DNA of 64,000 nucleotides, taken from Massospora cicadina (lineage: Eukaryota > Entomophthoromycota > Entomophthoromycetes > Entomophthorales > Entomophthoraceae). The DNA lies in NCBI GenBank assembly GCA_022478985.1, contig JAKSZP010002663.1, positions 62,001-126,000 on the forward strand. Reading direction: 5' to 3'. Positions 1-13,090 of the stretch are shown here, in pieces. A program made the translations under genes and the position numbers. Below the pieces are notes generated by a model that saw nothing but the letters and a program-made list of their open reading frames with translations, was not told the origin of the DNA and ran no database searches. How positions within the stretch are numbered: position 1 is the stretch's first letter; each line of letters begins with the position of its first letter.

Positions 1-1562
1 CAAATATTTTGCTGTTAAACCTTGTGTAACTTTATAGTTAAATTTTGGTTCCCATTATATTTGGTGCTCACCAAAATGATTAGATTATGATTATCCCTCA
101 AAATAATGCCCTTCATTCAATTATTAGGTTGGGAAATTAACAAGTACATCAATGAATCTGTTGATAAATTAATTTTCACAAAACTACTTTGAACGTGAGG
201 AAAAAACATCATAATTACAAGACGCAGGGTCCTCAATTTTCAGTTGTAGTAAAGTGGAAGACATTGACTAATTATTTACAAAGTTTATTCTCTAAAAAAT
301 CAGCTTTTATCTTATAAGTCCTCATTAATAAGATCCCAATGAGAGAGTTCTAAGCTTTAATTGATTAAAACTATAGCAGGGGCGGATAATATTAATGAAC
401 CAAACTACAACAACGCACTATAAGCTCTTAGAGATGTCATTGTTTTAAGTCCCGTGATACCATATACTTCTCATGGTTGTTATCTGGTGTAAGGGCAAGT
501 TTTTTACGAATTTTATGTACACATTACTAATAATTGCTACACTGACCATGATAGCTCTTACTGTGAGCTTATTGACATTAATATTAATATATATGCATTC
601 AGCATAATAATGTAATCTGCATCGATTAAGTTGATATTCAGATTCTTTGACCTACTTAAGATTGTAGAACTTCACATAAAAGTGTTCTTGATTCCCTTAA
701 GGCCCCATTAGTATGGCCACATGGACCCTATCTAGCTTGGGGTTATATCAGAGGTGACCATAAAGCTTCTGTTATTACAATATCTTGATGTAAGGCTTCA
801 ATTTTACCTTATCTGTAACTATATGTTTACATTCCAAAATGACAGATTAGAAACAGCTTCATCATCACTTATCACTGGAAGAGAAACGGCGGTGGTAAAG
901 CACCATATTTTTTGAAAGCCCTTTGCTTTTTGTTGAAGAAAAGTCAGATATTGATTAATTGGGATTCTACAAGAGTTCTCAAAAGTAAAATAGCCTGCTT
1001 TTTACCGCCTGATAGTTTCTTAAATCCTCATCAGTCTTGGATTATACATGATATACTTAGCTTGACATTAATAGAAGGGCAGTAATTTTAATAGTGCCTT
1101 AACTGTTAACATGGGCGAAAAGTCATAGGATTATTGTCCAATATATCAAAGGAAGGTCTATAAGGCTGGTTTGAGTATTGTTTAAAAAATATGGACCTAT
1201 TATCTACTTTTCTCAACTCTGTTTGTCTTGGTTAGTGCCTCAAAAGCGAAGGTGTTTTAGTGAATGTAGTCAACCATATGTTAATATTTTGTTCTTTGTT
1301 GATCACTGGTAACACTACCCAGTATAGCTTTTCATATGGCTCATAAGCTTGGCAAAAAGCAATATGACGTCATAACGTTCAATGCTTTTGCTACATACAA
1401 ACCTGTGCCTCGTAGTAAAACCATTCAGAAAATGCTGCAATGGAATCATGCTTTATTAATATAAAAATTAAGAAACTTTGTTATCTGCATTTTAATCTTT
1501 TATGCTCTGATAAACTCTTGGGCAATAAGTTCTTCTTATGTTGCGGTAAGTCATACAAATTA
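1..1562. other. AT-rich region without an assigned gene
   Basis: The stretch is AT-rich and no gene or element could be assigned. One plus-strand frame from about 843 to the TAA at 1083-1085 stays open for 80 codons without an ATG and has mixed composition (it includes FLPPDSFLNPHQSW). It could be the remains of an exon or of a transposon protein. I do not recognise it and see no supporting neighbours. Confidence 0.4.
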
Positions 1563-2347
1563 TAAAAAAGTGGGCTACTTACACAGGTTTGTGATGTGGT
1601 TGATGATAATAGATGCTTCATTGTATGAGGTTAGGAAGCTAATATGAGCCAAATGGTCGACTAATAAAACTTGAGAACTAGGGTTAGATAAATTTAAACA
1701 AATGTCACCTAATAATCTGAGTAGTAAAATGATATGTAAAATATCAAAAGTTTTCTGACAAAAAGGTATGTAAGCCAGTTTTTTTATTAAATAATAAGAA
1801 TGGTGTATTTATAGGTGATGAATATAATCTAATACCAATTAATTTAATTACCACATTGATATCATCTACCAGAAAATAAGTCATTTGCTTTTCAACCTTA
1901 CTCAAATATTTATCTAGACTTAGTAGTAGGTAAAAAAATGAAAAAAGTGTAAAGCAATATTGCCCCAAAAATGAAGCACCTAAATCAGCGGCAATAGTTG
2001 CTGGAAATTAATAATAATATTCATAATCGGCAACATAGCCATAATCCTGCTTATCAGATTAAAAGTAAGTTGGACTTCACAAAAATATGTACAAAAGTTG
2101 TAGCAATTGCGCCCGCAAGTGTTGATCAATTTAAAAATATCACTGATCAGGTTTGGTATTTTTTGTAAGTCTTAAAATCATCAAAATAGCTATGATCAAT
2201 TAATCAATTGAAGCTAAGTTGGAACTTCCCATAGAAAATTATAAAATATCAAAACTAGCTAAATAAATTGGAAACCTTTCCCAATTAAATAACATGCTAA
2301 AAATGGAACATATTAGAAAATATTAATCTAGTTTGAATCCCAACCTA
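1563..2347 (-). repeat. 3' LTR of the deleted element
   Basis: About 785 bp, alignable over its whole length with 4006-4799. Shared landmarks include GTGGGCTACTT near the left edge, TTTATAGGTGATGA, ACTTAGTAGTAGGTAAAAA and AGCTAAGTT. The pair differs by many substitutions and small indels, so the insertion is old. Confidence 0.7.
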
Positions 2348-4005
2348 CCCCAGCTTAAACATATTATCTAATCTTAAAATGTCTTTTGTTAATTCACGTT
2401 CCTCCTTGGGGTAACAGGATAGATTCCTATTATCCTTGATCATGCTTAGCTCCTTATTAACGGGTTATTAGAGGGAACATTTATACAATCCCTCCCCCCA
2501 AAAAATCATTGGAAAAAAAGGTTGCATCAAGAGCTAATAAAATGATGTCAGATTTCATAAAATTGATTATCAGCGTCCATTGCTGAAGTACTTGGTGTTA
2601 AGTTAAACCTTTATTTATTTGATATCTTATTATTAGTTAAACAAAATTATAGGAGTATATAGATATTTTTTCTTTTTTACTTTTTCTCATCATTTTTTTG
2701 TTTTTGTTAATTTTTGTCTTATATAATTGATATTTATTTCCTTGATTTTACAAACTTAGCATGCACTCCTTTTCACCAACTGAATATTGGAGAGATTTTT
2801 AACTTTATAGGCATTCAAACTCGCTTCTTTAAGACCTTGATTGATCCCTTTGCTCTTCATAAATTTGCAATGTGGCCATTTTTGACGCATCTATGACAGT
2901 TAAATTGAACTTTTATATTGGCAAAGTTTCCCATATAATAACATAATCATTTTTATTGTTCTGCGACTTTTTTTGGTATATCAAATTTTATTACAAAAAG
3001 CTATAAAAATTCACCCATCTGTGATGCTTTTGTATTTGAATTCAAGGCCGAAATCATGTCCTGATTTAATTCTCTATAGGGATGGAGAGTTAACTTCATT
3101 GAAATTTTTCATCAAAATCATTTTACACTCCAAACACAGTGATTATTTGAGCTTCTTATATGAACTTATCAGCTAGGAAACTATTGTTTCATCCTTCTTG
3201 TACTGGATACACTTAAATTCTTGCTTTTGGTTTATGATTTGCTTTGGGATGCTCAATTCACTCATAATGGCATCTTTTGCCTTACTGTATGTCCATTCAT
3301 TTATTGCTAATCTGGATAGGACAAGATTTTGGCCTTCCATATAAAGGCAATTAATTATAGTTTTTGTCATCTGATGATCACTACATCTCATCATAGTCAT
3401 TATAAAAAGTTTGATAAATTCTGGTTCATTTTTTTAAAAATCTAGGAATTTTAAAGTGAGTTTAAGTTCTCCAATTGTGAGCGAATTGTTGCTGTTATTT
3501 TCTATCTGATTTGATTAACTGTTTGGCTCTGAAGTTAGCTGGCCAATTTTCCAGTGCTTTTTTTAAATGGCAGCTGATACCACTGAGTTTTATGTAAGCC
3601 CTCATGGTTGAATCCAATATTTCTAGTATCAGATGAGGAGCTGTCAAGTATTTCCATTTCTTCATCATCCTTCTCTTGGTAGGGGCATTTATTTTCCTCC
3701 AAGCTGGATAACTGTGTTGTAATTTTCACACCCCATATCTTTTGATTTAACTTCTATGCTCTCAATTTCTAAATTTCTTGGCACGTTTCCTCCAACACTA
3801 TTATCATTCAACAAATTTTGTTATTGCTCTTTACTAGAAGTTCTACTAATGCAGAAATCTGTTCTTACATTTTTAGTGATTCTCTTTTACTCCCACACCT
3901 CAAATTTGGTATTACTCCCCTTGCCAGATGATCCTCCTCTCATTCTAGTAAAAAGTTTGCTTTGTAATCAATGGCTCAGATTCCCCTTGTAGTGAGAAAC
4001 TCTTT
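2348..4005 (-). pseudogene. gag-like remnant between the two LTRs
   Basis: Minus-strand fragments at 3173-3400 (with EWTYSKAKDAIMSEL and QEFKCIQYKKDETI) and 3535-3729 resemble the C-terminal capsid part of Ty3/Gypsy Gag. Compare the gag of element B at 24939-25223, which has the similar order VKDFLLTEFG...KFKQEF. Frames are broken by stops. Nothing with reverse transcriptase or integrase motifs was found here. The identification rests on weak pattern similarity to the other gag in the window. Confidence 0.4.
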
Positions 4006-4799
4006 TGAAAAGTGGGCTACTTGCATAGGTTCATGGATGGGTTTGTAATAAAAGGTGCTTCGCTTTATGAGGACAGGAAGCTAAGATTAGCCAAATGTTT
4101 GCTTAACAATAAACTTGATGACTTAATTGGGTATAAAAATAGGCAAACGTCACCTATAATCTGAATAGTAAAATTAAATATCTTAAGTATCAAACGGTAC
4201 AAACAGAACAAACAAAAGGATATCTAAACCAGTCTACTCTATTAAGGATAAAATTGGGTTATTTATAGGTGATGATTTCAATCCAATTTTTATCTATCTA
4301 GTTACCACATTGGTATCCTCTGCCAGAAATTTGCCACTTTCTTCTCAACCTTACTTTTAGAATTTAACTGGACTTAGTAGTAGGTAAAAACGTAAAAAAA
4401 GTGTAAGGCAATATTATTATTAATTTTGAGGTACCAACATCGTTGGCATCAGTAGCTGGAAAGTAATTATAGTATTTATAATATTTAATATTATAATCAA
4501 CCAAATAAAAAAAACAAGTTGAAACTTCATAAAAAATATGTCAAAAAGTTACGGTGATTGTATTTGTAAGCGTTTGTCACATTAAAAATTATAAACAATT
4601 AGGCTATGATTTTGGAAGTCTCAAAGTAATCAGAATATTTATGATCTCTAAATCAATGGAAGCTAAGTTAAAACTACCCATAACGAGCTCTAACATTATT
4701 AAAGCTAGATGAATAAATTGGCAACATTGCCCAAATAAATAAAATGATAATTTTGCCACATATTAGTAAACTCATAATTTGATTAAAATCTTAATAGCA
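4006..4799 (-). repeat. 5' LTR of the deleted element
   Basis: About 794 bp, partner of 1563-2347. In + orientation it starts TGAAAAGTGGGCTACTTG and ends near AATAGCA. On the minus strand this gives TG...CA ends, and the primer-binding-like site follows directly. Confidence 0.7.
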
Positions 4800-4812
4800 A
4801 CTTCAAATTAGT

Positions 4813-5710
4813 TTAGCATAACCATCTCTTGACTTTCATTCCCAAGTACTTCCATATGTTTGCCAGTATAACGTTCTCAAAAGCTTCATCCATACTTGTC
4901 ATAAATAAGGTGATAAAGTTGCTTACTTTTTTGTTTTGGTTAAATTTTGGTAAGATGTTCAGATTTAAGAAACTAACAACCTTTTTTACAGAGTTGTGAA
5001 GCCCATGATGATTCTGATCTGTCCTCAAAGTTGTCTGAACATGGAACAGAAATTGAACAACTTTGGGTCGCCAGAGCAGTCTGATATGAGGTAGCCTGAA
5101 TAAGGCGAGGAGAAGTCGCTGATATAGCAGGAATTGGTACAGAAGGTTGCAGAAAAAGTAAATTTCCAGCTGAGAGCGCCCTAATATCAGTGGCTCTAAA
5201 AATACCAGTAGTTGGAATAGACGTAATAATAATAGGCAAGTGGCGCCCAACCAGCGCCTTTTTACCATCAACATCATATTGAGTATTAACCTGAATACTT
5301 GGTGATTAATTAATGACAAGACTTCGGCTAATGTTGATGCAGCCATCCATAAATTTCTTGCGCAGTTTATTTAGCACCTTAGAAATGTGGCAGAGCTCCA
5401 CTATAAATTGTTAGCAACCTGCTCTCATTTCTGTTTGGAAGCTAAGAGTTGAACTTTTTGTAATTTTTCTCCCCCTTGAACGGAAACTAGCTTAAGCATG
5501 GAGTTGATCCCCTCTCCTGGTCAGCGTTAGACTGAACAGCTTTAGTTAGAGCTTGATTAAAGCCATTAAAGTGGTGTAAGTCTTCATCATTATTTTTTAT
5601 TCTAGAAACATGGCGATCCTGATCCAACAAAATCACTAAAAAATGGCCAATGTGATCCTTCATTATATCAGAATCTGATTAACTTGATCATAAGAAACCT
5701 GGTCTAAGGT
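4813..5710 (-). pseudogene. gag remnant of another LTR element
   Basis: Minus-strand frames at 4813-5346 end in a capsid-like segment (LPKFNQNKKVSNFITLFMT then SMDEAFENV). A second frame upstream, read from about 5680, contains MKDHIGHFLVILLDQD and DEDLHHFNGFNQALTK. A serine/proline/alanine-rich stretch lies between (4973-5239). This order resembles a Gag N-terminus, linker and capsid. Several stops and frame changes show it is dead. It lies directly right of the deleted LTR element, which may have inserted into a related one. No LTR pair of its own was located. Confidence 0.35.
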
Positions 5711-7754
5711 TTGGGCACTGCATTAGTAATAAACACTGGTTTGCACAGCTTAAGCGCTACAGCTGATTCATTATAAAACTTTTAATAAACATAGTGCAAG
5801 AAGTGTCTCCTTGTAGTGATCAAAAGATGTTAAAACAAGTGCCTAGGCGTTGAGCCCAATGGTACAGTAGATTTACACTTAAAATAGTAAGGTACTATAT
5901 GAAGAAAGTGTCTTTAGAAAATGCACACAATAAAACCTTATTTATTAAGATAAGGCTTATCTTAGATAGATTTAAGAGAGCATTGCAGCATTATTACTGA
6001 TAGTGTCATAAAACTCACATTTGTTAGTCTTGATAATCTTTAGCTGAATCTAGAGTAGGAGGATTGGATAGCATAACAGTGTGGTTCCTGCTCCACACTG
6101 GGTCAGGTTTTGATTGAAACAGTTCAAAGCCAGCATAGGCTAAAAACTCAGAGTTTTTATTTATCCTAAGGTTGATCCGCTTCATTCACTTTTTTATAAT
6201 AATCTAGAGTAACAACATGATCCCGTTCACAATGGCAGTCTCCTCTTGATATCCTCTTCCAAATCCCTTTTTCCTATTAGTGCAACTATTTGAGAAACTT
6301 AATAGCACTAAAGATTTTTCAATAGACATCATAATAAGCATAAAAGGAAGAGACCTTTGGCATTAGCCTTGGGTCAAATTACATCATAATAGAATTAGTC
6401 TATTAGAAATAAGATAATGGCGAATGCTAAATTATAATATATGTAAAACTAATAACAACAATTATATTTTGGTATGGGAAAATAATTGGTAATAACAATA
6501 TGGTGGGTGATACAAAAACCATGCCTGCAAGTGAGGTAATCAAGGTACTAGGGAATTGATAGTTGTACCAGTGGGGATTCAGGATTTTATCTATAAAGTA
6601 ATTTCACAGAAATTGGAGGATCCAAGGAAAGATATCCAATTGTACTTTAATAAAACTTGGCAACTACATATAAAAATGCGGGGCATGGGGTTATATAATC
6701 CATAGTAAGATAATCCTATAGATAAACAATAGTTAGCGCAACCCAATCAAAGCCTGTATCTGCATACTAGTATAATATAATATAAAGTAAAAAATAATAT
6801 ACATATGGTTATTCAAATCAATTGCATCAGGATAAAACTGCAAAAAGCTCTTATATCTCTTATATAGGGCTTATCTCCCACAAAAGAGTTTTTGTTTATG
6901 TATATGTCAATAGAAATATGGTGAAAGCATATGGGGAATCATAGAAGATATCAATGTAATATTAAAAAGTATTTAAGGACTTAGTATCAAGATAAAAATA
7001 AGGTGCCAATATAGACATGAGGGTAGATATATTTCATCATCAAATCTTATTGACCATGAGAATTAGCAACAAGATCTTTTGAGGTTATATATTAATCCTA
7101 TCCCAAAGTATGGGTACCTAAAGAGGTTGTACACCAGTTTGCTGGTATCTCACTAAACGCAGGTCTAGAACGATCAGTTTGTGTATATCATTTCATGTTA
7201 GTCTAGAATTTAGTATTTTTCTTAGATTTTGAAGAAAATCTATCCAAAATCACCTCATCAAGATGTAACAACTCTTCTGGAAAATTTGGATTACTCAAGC
7301 AAGGTTCTAAGTTGACACTTTAAAAAGAATTGTTTTTCAGTTTTAAGTTATTCCAGATTGCCTAAAATTTACCTTGTTAGGTTTTCTGTTAGTTGAGCAT
7401 GGGCTTTAAATATAAAATAGTATTATGCACTAGAAAAATCTCCAATAAATTAATTTGGGAGGCAGAGGAAACTTAATTATCTTAAAATACTGAGTGATAC
7501 TACAATAAAGATTCTTTACACCTATACTATATCTGCCCTATTGCTATCTAAACTTTTAACTATAATATTTATCAATTCTTTTTGTTCTATATGCTTTTAC
7601 AATAAATCATCTTAGATAAATCCTTTCTTTATGCGCTCAATGAGATGATGATTGTTACTTGGGATTGTTCCTTGCAACAGTTTTAAATAATTTTACTTTG
7701 CTATGGAAGATCTATCTAGAGTCGAGTATGCCTTGGATTTTTTTCTGAGGTTAT
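5711..7754. other. AT-rich region, nothing assigned
   Basis: About 2 kb of AT-rich sequence. I found no long open frame, no repeat partner elsewhere in the window and no RNA gene. It ends where the 5' LTR of element A starts (TGTAGC at 7755). Confidence 0.5.
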
Positions 7755-7897
7755 TGTAGCAATTTTGCCCAACCAACTATTTTTGCCTATTTTATATTTT
7801 ATTTTTTTATTTATATTATATTTTACCTAGAATTTAGACTAAGAATTCGAGCGCCTTGCCTATACACCAACGTTGTTTTATAAATTTAAATTACTAT

Positions 7898-7915
7898 AAC
7901 ATTCATTGGGATGAA
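7898..7915 (+). repeat. Target-site duplication of LINE copy 1 (5' member)
   Basis: AACATTCATTGGGATGAA occurs here and again, identical, at 13198-13215, on the two sides of the LINE. Eighteen bp is typical for target-primed reverse transcription and fixes the LINE ends to within a base or so. Confidence 0.9.
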
Positions 7916-8012
7916 AAAGGCTTTTCTCTCTCGTTGCAATCACTTTTGCAACTTATTCAATTCAAGTCTGATTCTAGTTTGATAATCTCACAGAGGAGAT
8001 TAGTCTGCGCCC

Positions 8013-9428
8013 ATGTCAGGGAGCAGTTGGGCAAGTAAGGTAAGAGGAGCAGGTGGAAGGCCTGTGGCCTCAAACGTTCAAAAACGCCCCAGAGAAACCA
8101 GCGGAATAGAAAAAATAAAAAAAACTGGTGGTCACTATTTCCCCAGAAATCCTCACTTGGCAAGCGCGATGCAACCAGTACATCAACACGCCGCACTCCC
8201 AACCACTCTCGTTGGTGGAATATGGAGTCCATGTGTTTTTGGACATCCAACAAACAGCTTTATGGGAAAAATTTTGTGGGGATGTGCACACTTTTTTCCT
8301 GACTGCAGTGTAAATCACACCTCACTCCATGTCATGTGGTTAGCTGGACCTCAGTTCAAAAAACAAGGAGGCAACAGAAAAAGCTGCTGCAGTGCGTGTA
8401 GTGGTTGACCTCCCCAAAGGGCAATGGGTCATTGAAACCAAATGCACCAGATGGACAAAATCCAACCAAATTTTCCTCACGTTTGACTTTTTGCCTACTA
8501 CAGTAAAACGTGCTATTTTAGAGCAGCACCTGAAAGATGGTCTCACTGTATATGGTGAAATACAATCTTTTGAGATGCAACGCTTTACACTGATGCCACA
8601 CCTATGCACCAGCAAAGCCATTGCAGTTCTGACCCCAACTGAGGAGATCGTGAAGGACCTAACCTAGATCCTGCACTCCACATATATCAATATTGAAGGG
8701 CATACCACCCTCCCTTTCTGGGTAACCGTGGACAGCGCACCCCCCCCATCTGCACCCACTGTGATGTGTTCAGCCATAAGGCACATGCATGCCCCACCAA
8801 GGAGGGCATCACATTCCAAGAGCACCCCTCAGCAGCCATGGCCAGCGGAGAGGCGCACTACAAACCAACCACGAGCACCAAAGAGGCTTTCCCATGGGGA
8901 GCACAAGGCTGCTACCTACTGGTAAAACCTATCTCCCCTCAAGAGTGGAAGAAGGCCAAGAAGGCCCGCAGGGCCGCGGCCAAGGAAGCGGCCAAAGTCA
9001 CCACCGGCTATCCCATACTCCCAACGCCAGGAGGACATTAAAACATTTGTGGAGGAAGCAACTTGGGAATCCATCAACCAATCAGATTGGGAAGCCCATG
9101 CCAAATGAGCCAACCAATCTGAGGATCCAATGGGTGACTTGATCTCACCTGACCTTTGCATCCAAGCTCCAGTGGAAACTGACTTGGTTTTCAACCTACC
9201 TGAAAAAAAAAGTTTTGACCCAAATGTTGGTGCACCAAACTCATCTGCACCGCAAAAAATTCGCTCAACGTTGGAGAAACAAAAAGCAAAGGCAAAGCCA
9301 ACGCGAACCTCTCTGCTAAAATTAACAAAACCACCAATAATGTTGCTGCAAACACCTGCATTGCCATGAAGGCCCGTGGGGATCTAGAGGAGGCTAGTGG
9401 GCCCAGGTGCCCACCCCCTTGCACCTAA
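8013..9428 (+). pseudogene. LINE ORF1 protein (RNA-binding, zinc-knuckle), decayed
   Basis: The start MSGSSWASKVRGAGGRP matches the start of the second copy at 62741. A conserved middle block carries LPKGQWVIETKCTRWTKS and YGEIQSFEMQRFTLMPHL (about 8400-8670). A CCHC zinc knuckle, CTHCDVFSHKAHAC, lies near 8750-8795; this is the nucleic-acid-binding motif of LINE ORF1/Gag-like proteins. The C-terminal part is rich in charged and alanine residues. The end-to-end length is 472 codons, but the frame shifts several times, for example around 8150-8390 and after 8665. The TAA at 9426-9428 lies 6 nt before the ORF2 start, so ORF2 probably depended on reinitiation or readthrough. Confidence 0.8.
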
Positions 9429-9434
9429 GGTGTG

Positions 9435-12400
9435 ATGGGGGAAACCTTCACTTTAGGGATGTTGAAAATCGCCAGACTCAAGGCCTCGCTGTCCCAGGCT
9501 AGGAAACTGAGTTTTTTACAGAAAAATTTACCTGTGGATATCCTGGTCATCCAAGAGTCCCACTGTCCACAAGGTTCCAAGGATGCTTGGAAAACCATGC
9601 TCCTCCCTTCCCTATCCTTTTGGTCAGAGCACTGTGGGGTGCTATATCAGAAAAACGATTTTTTAAAATTTTTATTATCAGAATCCTTCCTCAATGGCTG
9701 AGTCCTCATTGTAACTTTCTCGTGGGCTGATGTGGTGCATGCCATCATCAACATCTATGCCCCAACCTGTGCATGAGAGCGTCAGGAATTTTTCTCATCG
9801 GTCAAATCCCTCCCATTACCCCCAGACCCTTTTGTAGTTGGCGACATGAACTGTTGGTTAAACACACCCATGGACTGTTGGCTTTCCTCCTCCCACGCCC
9901 CCCAGGGTCATGTAGAAACTTTGCGTTCCAAAGGCCACCCTTGGGTTAATAGATGCACTGCTGCAGCAAGCCCCGCTGCTCAAAAACATGATGCGCCCCC
10001 ACATCCACAACGGCCAATTAAGGTCCATGACCCGCATTGACCTTATCCTCATGCCAGTGAAGTTTCAATCTCACATTTCCCACTTCCAAACAACAAAAAT
10101 TGAATTCTCTGACCACCGGCTGGCCTCAAAAACCTACCACTTACCTGTCACAGTGGCTAAGGCCCCACATTGGTGCAAACTCCGCCCTCCAAACTTGCAT
10201 TGCCAGGATTTTCCACTTGGGTGAAATCAGCAACTTTGGCAAAAGAGTTTGTTACACCATTTTGCGCGGACCCAATTTCCACATGGTCAGCCTTCAAAGA
10301 GGATACCATCCGCCACTCTCACCACCTCTCCTCCCAATGCTCACGAGCCACATCAGCCATCATTTCGCGCACTCTGGCAGAGTTGGCACACCTGGAGTCC
10401 AACATCCCAGCCACAGGCTACAGCCCTGCATGGGGCCAGAAGTGGGCGGAAGCAGCCGCCCACCTCAATGTGCTCAAAAGGCAACACAAACATTGGGTTT
10501 GTGTTCAGTACAGGGCCAAACGCATTACAGAGGGTGACAAGTGCACTGCATATTTTTTTAAAAGATTCTTCGCACCACACCAGAGTGTGGCCTGCACACA
10601 GGTGCAGAGATCGGATGATTCTGTTGTGGATATGCCAGCTGAAGTGGCAATCAAAATACAAAAGTATTACTCCGAGGTATACCAATCTGATCCAATTCAG
10701 CCAGCCAAAGTGGCGAACTTTTTTGATTGAACCCACATTTGCACCATTTTCAATACCCAGAATTGATGAATTTGATTACTCCGAATGAACTCTGGACAGC
10801 CATACGCGGTGCACCAAATTGAAAAATGCCCAGGCCCAGATGGCATTCCATATGAATTCTATAAAAAGTACTTCAAATTTATATCCCCACTGCTGCTTGA
10901 CTCCATTAACCAGAGCCTTCTGGAAACGTGCCTCCTACCAGGAGGACAAAAGGCCTTCACTGTCACACTCTTCAAGAAAGGGGACAAGCTAGACTTAGCC
11001 AACTGGCGCCCTATTTCTTTAACTAACACAGATACAAAAATTTTACTAAAATCATGGCTAACCGCTTAGGGATTGTAGCATCTGCCACCATCTCCCCAGA
11101 ACAATTCAGTTTCATACCCAGAAGGTCAATTTAGGACAACGTGAACTCTGTGGCTAATGCATGCCAGTCCACAGTCTCTGGGGCACTTGTATTTTTGGAC
11201 CAACAGAAGACCTATGATAGAGTAAACTGGGAATACCTCAGGGCCTGCCTCCATCAATTCCGCTTACCCCCTCGCTTCATCAACTGGGTAATGCTGCTCA
11301 CGGAATCTGCAACAATGGCAGTGCGTGGCCCTGGCTTCCTAAAGGAAGTAGTCCGCCTTAAAGGGGCTTGCAACAAGGGGACCCCCTCAGCCCACTCTTA
11401 TACAACTTCAGCCTTGACCCACTACTTTGAAACGTGAATGCCCACCTCACTGGGGTCCATGTACCAGGCCAAGCCCCAGTTAAGATGATGGCTTTTGCAG
11501 ATGACTGTGTGGTTGGGGTGTCTAATAATAAAGATGCACGCGCGCTTGAAGCTCTCATCTAGGAGTATTCCCGGGTAAGTAATGCTGCACTGAACGCTTC
11601 CAATACCAAAATCTTCCTCCTTGGTCAGTATCAAACCTGCTGGGCCCCAGCAACCAATTCCCAGCCCAGCCCATCTGTTTGCACACGTGATCGCCCTCCC
11701 TGCTCACCCCACACCGCCCCACTAGTGCTCCCCTTCGTGCCACGCCCTACCATAGGGCCTGTCCGCCATCTGGGCGTGTGGGTGGAGGCAGGCGGGTATG
11801 CATCAGCAGCAATGGAAAGTTATATTCTAGACAACGTGACGAAGCGCATCGCCTCCCTCAGAGCCCACCCTACTTCCCTTACTGGTAGGGTTGTTTTAGC
11901 CAACTCTATGCTCCTCTCCAAAGTCTGGTTTGGAGCCCACGCGATCCCCTTCTCCCCAGGTTTTTCAAATCCGTGTATGCCCTTCTGCAAGGATGGCTTT
12001 GGTCAGGCCGTCCACCACCAGTATGGCTAGAGCTCATGTTTGGCCCTCATCATCATGGTGGCATGGGCCTGCTTGACTTCAAAGCCCAAGCTGCCAAGAT
12101 CCTGGGCACCTGGATAGCAGCCGTTACTGCCCCTATGCTCCCCTCCCAACACTGGTCCTTCACGGCCCACTCCAACTTCTCCCGCGCCTTGGGCCTTAAC
12201 AATCCATCGAACCCCCACTCCTTGATGAAATACCTGGCTTCCCACCCATCGGCCACAGGTCCTCACGGTACTAAAGCCCACTACAAACGAATCCTCCTCT
12301 CCATGCGGAGTGCTGAGTGGAGAATTTGTATTAGCGGACACACAGCCCAGAGAGGCCGCCCCTCTCCTCAGCTCACACAAGAGGTACAGGGGTTACCCAT

Positions 12401-13090
12401 AAAAGATGACGTGATCCCCACACGCCCCCATGTCCTATCCAGGGTGGACTACCTGTACATGATGGACATCCCTTACTCCATTGAGACTCAGAAGACTATT
12501 TGGAAATATGCACACCATCCTCTAATGCAGCCTCAAATCCGCTCCCATATGTGGCGCTGCCTGAGGTGGGTGTACCATACGGCTGAGCGCCCTAACACTT
12601 TACACTCATCCTGCATCGTGTGTGGCCAGTATGGAACGCTGTTCCACCACATAGAGAAGTGTCCTACCTCTAAAGTGATATGGCGAGAAGTTCAACGTCT
12701 GCTTGGCCAGGATCAAACACATCCCTTCAGTCTGTCAAGAGATATGTTTGCTTTATTAATGGCCTCCCCCTTCCACCCTCCCTCCGTGCTCTGGTGGTTG
12801 CAATAGCCATGTGGACTATCCACACGATTGTCTTGGATGCCATCGCAGGCTCCACCCCCACCCTCCCAGAAGCTGTCCACAGATTCTAATCTCATTAGGT
12901 GGACCACTTTCAGGTGTGGATGTTTGGATACCTCCCACCGCGTTGCTGACAGCTGGTCTCCTCCTGGTTCCCAGTTTGATTCATCAAATTAGACCCTTTC
13001 CTACACACATGTTCAATTGTGGCTACGGCCCCTTCACAGTTCCCTCCCCCTCCCCATAGTGTCGTTCCCGCTGGCAACAAGAGATAGCAT
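9435..13090 (+). pseudogene. LINE ORF2: APE endonuclease and reverse transcriptase, decayed
   Basis: Starts MGETFTLGMLKIA. Endonuclease motifs: LVIQESHCP (about 9547), VGDMNCWLN (about 9838) and SDHRL (about 10107), the APE-type catalytic set. Reverse transcriptase motifs: CPGPDGIPYEFYKKYF (about 10826), DLANWRPISLTNTD (about 10990), LDQQKTYDRVNWEYL (about 11197) and the catalytic FADDC (about 11495), then HLGVWVEAGGY. A long C-terminal region carries a Cys/His cluster (CIVCGQYGTLFHHIEKCP, about 12618-12670) like the zinc finger after many LINE reverse transcriptases. Several frameshifts and stops, such as a TAG at 11133 where copy 2 has Trp, make it non-functional. Confidence 0.88.

Larger units (their letters stand above)
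1563..4799 (-). mobile_element. Internally deleted LTR retrotransposon (gag only)
   Basis: Two diverged direct repeats (1563-2347 and 4006-4799) flank 1.66 kb. Read on the minus strand, the inner edge of the right repeat is followed by a primer-binding-like sequence (CTCACTACAAGGGG, about 3982-3995), and the left repeat is preceded by a purine-rich tract (about 2348-2356). This is the order expected for 5' LTR, primer site, interior, polypurine tract and 3' LTR. Only gag-like remnants are seen inside; protease, reverse transcriptase and integrase are missing, so the copy looks non-autonomous. No matching target duplication was found: the left flank reads AATTA and the right flank does not match. 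The terminal TG of the LTR is TA at both outer edges of the left copy. Confidence 0.65.

Noticed and set aside
4973..5239. The 88-codon minus-strand frame as a gene
   Set aside because: It overlaps another frame in the same gag remnant and is low in complexity (S/P/A-rich). It is best explained as the linker of a decayed Gag.
8070..9424. Several antisense frames of 80-100 codons over the LINE
   Set aside because: They are shadows of the GC-rich LINE ORF1, which carries the zinc knuckle and has a matching second copy.
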